Part shown: positions 60,242 through 64,000 of the stretch, one piece after another
How positions within the stretch are numbered: the first letter of the stretch is position 1
Layout of the letters: every line of letters starts with the position of its first letter
Source: Corylus avellana
Taxonomy: Eukaryota > Streptophyta > Magnoliopsida > Fagales > Betulaceae
DNA: 64,000 nt
Direction of reading: 5' to 3'
Assembly: GCF_901000735.1 (NCBI RefSeq)
Contig: NC_081543.1
Location: 25,315,515 to 25,379,514, forward strand
Notes under the pieces: generated by a model
Seen by the model: only the letters and a program-made list of their open reading frames with translations
What the model was told of the DNA's origin: nothing
The model's database searches: none
Made by a program: the position numbers and the translations under genes

Positions 60242-60462
60242 ATAGTAACGACATCCATTAAGAGAATGAATTGGAGAACACTATAAATTAGAATGTATTG
60301 TTTCTAATGATTGGGTGATTACATTATTAGAATCAGAAAAAGGAAGAGACTTGGACTTTGCTACTCGACAAAGTTCACACAAATCTTCATTTGAGATAGG
60401 ACCAAGTACAGGTAGGTTTACAAGTTGTTTGATTTTATTCAAAATAGGAGGTGTAGGGTGCC

Positions 60463-60963
60463 CTAACCGACTATGCCATATCTTGGAGGAGGCTGTGACT
60501 CCAAGGGATGCTGAAACCTTCTTGACTTTATTAGCTGATTGGACAGAAAGATTGGATAAAGTCCATCCCTACTTGGCCCTTGCAAAAGAGTCTGCCCGGT
60601 GAGGTTGTCCTTCACAAAGAAATGAGAGTCAGTTAGTATGAACCAGCACTTGTTGTCTACACAAAATTGATGTATAGATAACAAGTTTGTTGCTGCAGAA
60701 GGACATTGCAAAATATGTTTCAATTTGAAGGAGTATTTGAAAGGATGTTTAGAATTGTACAAAACAAATGAACCTATGTTGGATATAGGCAAACCTGTGC
60801 CGTTACCTATAGCAACCTCATCATCACCTATAAAGGGTTCTTGAAGCATCATATTGCCTAAGGCAGCCGTGACATGATTGTTAGCTCCACTGTCAACAAA
60901 CCAAGCATCTTCATCATTGTGTTCTGCAGCAGAGGAGTGGGTTCGAGCCATCATAACAAACAA
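60463..60963 (-). pseudogene. Copia protease and pre-integrase segment
   Basis: An open 166-codon block on the minus strand has the copia aspartic protease signature WFVDSGANNHVT. It then has LLSIHQFCVDNKCWFILTD and TGQTLLQGPSRDGLYP, typical of the region between protease and integrase. Confidence 0.8.
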
Positions 60964-60984
60964 CTGTGGAGGTGGATTCTTCCC

Positions 60985-61475
60985 TTGGTAAGAGTAATCT
61001 ATTCGGTGATAGCAGTCCAGTGCTAAGTGTCTAGGCTTCCCACAAATTTGACAAGATGCTCTAGTAAATAATGAAGTAGGAGAAGGGCCAGTGGGAGGTG
61101 TACCAAGAATGGATTTCTGTGAGAAGTGATTGCCTCCTGGTCGCCTGAGATTGTTCTGGTAGATGTTTCTTTGGTAGCCTTTTGGCTGATTGGACTGATA
61201 TGAATTCCTTGAGTAGCCTCCTGCAGGCTGGTATGAATTCTTGGAGTAGCTCCCTGACTTCCCTTTGTTGTAGTTATCACTTGGATTGGATGTCTTGGTT
61301 TTTGAGAGTAAAGGGCAAAATTGCCTAATTCAGTGAGTGGATGTGGCTGTGATTGATGGCTGTTGAGCAGGATCTCATGGTTGAGTAGTTCACATTGAAA
61401 TTCTTCAAAGGTCATGGATGTTGTTCGAGTGGTGAAGTTGAACAAGGTAATGAAGGTGGTATAGACGGGATTCAA
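60985..61475 (-). pseudogene. Copia gag C-terminus and zinc knuckle
   Basis: Frame 61475-61023 covers the later gag part (MTFEEFQCELLNHEILL). In another frame close by lies a CX2CX4HX4C zinc knuckle (CQICGKPRHLALDC, near 61050-61009). A frameshift separates the two. Confidence 0.7.
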
Positions 61476-61568
61476 GCCTCCAAGGATGTAAGAGATGAGA
61501 TCATCATCTCCTACAGGCTGTCCTGCAGCAGCAAGCAGGTCTGAACAGGATTTGATTTCATTGAGGAA

Positions 61569-62066
61569 TTATAAGCAAGACTTAGAACCTTGATTGAGAG
61601 TCTGCAACTGTCTCTTTAAGTATGAAACTCTGGCCTTGGACTGCGATGCATACCTAGTGGACAGTGTGGTCCAAACTTGCCTAGCTGTCTTTAATCCATA
61701 GAGGGAGGATAGCATACGGTCTGACATTGTTGTGTTGAACCAACTAAGAAGGCTTTGATCCTTCTTCTGCCAAAGTAAGTAATCTGGATTCACTGTTGTG
61801 GTGACTTGTCTAGTTTCATCAATGACATATTTGGGAGGACATGTCTCACTCCCATCAACAATACCCATCAGATCGTGGGTATTCAGAATTGGGTTCAAAT
61901 GACTTACCCAATTCAGGTAATCTGCAAGGCCATCAAGTTTAGTGGAGATTTGTTGAGTGATACTAGGTAGGGTGAAGGTAGTGGTGACTGGTGCAGGAGA
62001 TGAGGAGATGAGGGAGTTGGTTAGAGGTGCAGCAGAAGATGAGGAAGAAGCAGAGGAACTGGCCAT
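61569..62066 (-). pseudogene. Copia gag N-terminal segment
   Basis: The frame starts MASSSASSSSSAAPLTN and carries the UBN2-type gag pattern: KLDGLADYLNWVSHLNPIL, then LLSWFNTTMSDRMLSSLYG and ARQVWTTLSTRYASQS. It begins 35 bases after the primer-binding site and stops after 165 residues; gag continues downstream in a shifted frame. Confidence 0.85.
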
Positions 62067-62113
62067 TGTTGCAGGATCGAAGGAGTTTTCCTTTCAATAC
62101 TCTGATACCATAT

Positions 62114-62210
62114 AATAATTCAAGAGGACTAAGAATATGGCTGAATAACTTTTCTGTATTCAATCATTCATACCGAATCATACATGAGTTTATATAAGCT
62201 GATTACAATG
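62114..62210 (-). repeat. Terminal repeat of the copia relic, right
   Basis: It matches 59277-59373. On the minus strand it lies directly before the primer-binding site. Confidence 0.85.
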
Positions 62211-62253
62211 AACCACATTTTTCAGCAGTATTTTTTTGACATGTGACAAAAAT

Positions 62254-62476
62254 GAAAATTCTTAGAATGGTTTAATTCTAAGTGCATGTGCTCTTTATGG
62301 TGGAGCATGATAATTATTTTAGAATTATGACTGTTGGTGTAGACAGTGTTTTGGAAAATTCTTAGAATGGTTTAATTCTAAGTGCAGATGCTCTTTATGG
62401 TGGAGCATGATAATTCTTGTAGAATTATGACAATAATTCTTGTAGAATTATGACTGTTGGTGTAGACAGTGTTTTG
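62254..62476. repeat. 100-bp tandem duplication
   Basis: 62254-62353 is repeated from 62354. The second copy has an extra 23-bp internal duplication built on AATTCTTGTAGAATTATGAC. Confidence 0.9.
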
Positions 62477-62591
62477 TATGGCATCCCAGGGTGTGGGGAT
62501 CGGCATCGGTCAAGATGCAAACCTGAGGTCTCAAGTGGAGGTTGCGAAATTCAAGTCGTGGTAGAGATTGTAGCGGCTTGATGGAATTCAA

Positions 62592-63197
62592 GTCAAGGTG
62601 GAGATTGTTGGAAATTGCCTTAAATTAATCAAGCCATGAATTCCACATGGGTCAAATGGTTGGTGGAGTTTGGCAACCAAGACATCAAAGTAATAGTGCA
62701 TGGTTGTTGAATCAACTGAGACGTCAAATGAATAGTATATGGTTGACCACAGACTTTCATGTTTTTCACCAACCCTTCTGCTCCTATATAAGGAGGGCTG
62801 CCGAAGAGAGTAAATTATCTCTGAATCCCTTAGAAGAGATTCCAAGGAAGAGCTTCTTCAATGTAAGGAAGAGAGAAGAAAGCTAAGGAGGGAATGGGCA
62901 AGAGAGTCAGTGTTTTATCCTTAATTCAATTATTACTTGTATTGAGATGAGCGTGTGAGACTTTTTTCTGGGTAAAGTGTATTTGGGTGGTATGGGCATG
63001 TACTGTGAGTTGTAAAAATTTACTTATAGTGGAACTCTCTTGTTAGTGGACGTAGGCCAGATTTTGGACCGAACCACATAAACTCTTTGTGTACATGTGT
63101 GATTGATGTTTGTTTTCGTGTATTTTCTTTCTAAACTTGTCTTTCGTATAAAAAGTTAGGAGAAATTTGTTGCCAATTTATTATCAATTTCCTAACA
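62592..63197 (+). mobile_element. Copia 3' LTR with polypurine tract
   Basis: The purine-rich CAAGGTGGAGAT (62592-62605 region) stands directly before TGTTGGAAAT at 62606. The LTR runs 592 bp to TTTCCTAACA (63197), so the ends are TG...CA with inverted TGTTGGAAA/TTTCCTAACA. TATATAAGG at 62785 and GTGGACGTAGG near 63048 mark promoter and R/U5. Only the tail of the internal region (about 62480-62591) remains upstream. Confidence 0.7.
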
Positions 63198-63200
63198 AAA

Positions 63201-63310
63201 CCCAAGATAGTGTCATGGAATGTAAGAGGGCTGAATGAGATGGAGAAAAAGGTTGAGGATTAAAAGTTCTTTTAGATATTAGAAGGCGGGCATTATTTGT
63301 TTATATTCTC
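63201..63310 (+). pseudogene. LINE endonuclease N-terminal relic
   Basis: KIVSWNVRGLNEMEKK is the start of the APE-type endonuclease of plant L1 LINEs. A one-base shift and stops follow within 60 bases. It directly abuts the copia LTR end, so the copia probably inserted into a LINE. Confidence 0.65.
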
Positions 63311-63797
63311 TTGATTCTTTTATTTTAATTTTTTTTTTTTTAATATCCAATGCGTATTTCTAGCATACTTTTATAATTAAAAAAAAAAAAAATTACACAA
63401 AGGAATAATTAAACTTGATTTATCAAAGGCACTTCTCTTTATAATAAGATCATCTAATGCTCTTAATTTGCATAAGTAAAGACAATTTTCTTAATAATTA
63501 ATTAGTAATTAGTGATTAATTATACAAAGTAATAATGGACTAAGTATCCTTTCATAGTTTCATATGAGTAATATTAGTTTATTAATTTAAGTTTGCTGTT
63601 AAAAAAAAAAAATTATAAAAAACATAAATAATGACTTTCCAAGTCACTCAGTCGCCACCTTTTACTTAATGTTATTCTCTCTCCGCATATGAATATTCTT
63701 CTAATCCTCATATGATTGGCCTTTTCGTTTTTTTTAACGTTTGTTTACGAGGAAAAACTTAAAGAAAAACAAGGCTTGCGACATATGTCAATTGCTT

Positions 63798-64000
63798 ACT
63801 GTCTGTTTGGGTGTGTATTTAAGTGGTTTAAAAGTTATTTTAATACTTAAAAAGTTTGTTTGAAGAAAAAAGTATTTATTTGATAAAAAAAAATTGAAAA
63901 CACTTTTAAGGGTTCAAAAAGTCCAAAAATAGCAAATTGACAAAAGTTTAAAAATGAAGCGTTTGCCAAAAAGTATTTTTTGACTTAAAAAATTTATTTC
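63798..64000. mobile_element. MITE, cut by the window end
   Basis: GTTTGGGTGTGTATTTAAG and later AAGCGTTTGCCAAAAAGTA match the family of 24141-24370. The right end lies outside the window. Confidence 0.5.

Larger units (their letters stand above)
59277..62210 (-). mobile_element. Decayed Ty1-copia element, reverse transcriptase missing
   Basis: On the minus strand, a 97-bp terminal direct repeat (62210-62114 and 59373-59277) brackets, in order, a primer-binding site TGGTATCAGA (62110-62101), gag, zinc knuckle, protease and integrase. The whole is 2.9 kb, against about 5 kb for an intact copia; reverse transcriptase and RNase H are gone. The matching ends may be only parts of longer LTRs, since the flanks share no 5-bp target duplication. 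Confidence 0.8.

Overview
This is nuclear DNA from a flowering plant, most likely a woody eudicot. The support is large AT-rich intergenic spaces, GT-AG introns, (AT)n and (CT)n microsatellites, plant-only protein families (RTNLB reticulon, MAKR kinase regulator), Ty1-copia and LINE debris, and many foldback MITEs. I cannot name the species from sequence alone.

Layout. (1) 1-5534, + strand: the last 13 exons of an AAA+ ATPase of the DAA1 / At1g64110 type; its 5' exons lie outside the window. (2) 8095-10224, - strand: a complete five-exon reticulon-like protein B gene with a TATA box and two G-boxes upstream. (3) 10.6-29.9 kb: gene-poor DNA with MITEs, two tRNA-derived SINEs, LTR pieces, a possible non-coding transcript near 15.5-15.7 kb, and a 3.7-3.8 kb direct duplication (19896-23686 and 24471-28192) whose first copy ends at a 100-N assembly gap. 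(4) 30642-32075, + strand: a complete two-exon membrane-associated kinase regulator (MAKR) gene. (5) 32-43 kb: intergenic DNA with MITEs, one Tourist-like element with TTA target duplication, a primer-binding-site relic, and a 1,046-bp insertion carrying a GC-rich minisatellite, flanked by an exact 20-bp duplication and sitting inside a foldback element. (6) 43.3-44.9 kb: a Myb/SANT-like gene broken by one early stop, and a broken two-exon coiled-coil gene fragment. (7) 45.16-58.98 kb: the most striking feature, an exon-intron block of a SMARCAL1/CHR18-like SNF2 helicase gene repeated 12 times in tandem at about 1.09 kb per unit, followed by the next two helicase exons. (8) 59.3-64 kb: a decayed copia element lacking reverse transcriptase, a copia 3' LTR with its polypurine tract, a LINE endonuclease relic and a MITE end.

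How it fits together. The three live genes (AAA ATPase, RTNLB, MAKR) appear, from memory, in the same neighbourhood as Arabidopsis At1g64110, At1g64090 and At1g64080. They would then be an ancestral block spread out by transposon insertion, not an operon-like functional unit. The eastern third is a graveyard of gene fragments. The helicase array shows local amplification with dimeric higher-order repeats, seeded in a gene fragment that had probably already lost a splice donor.
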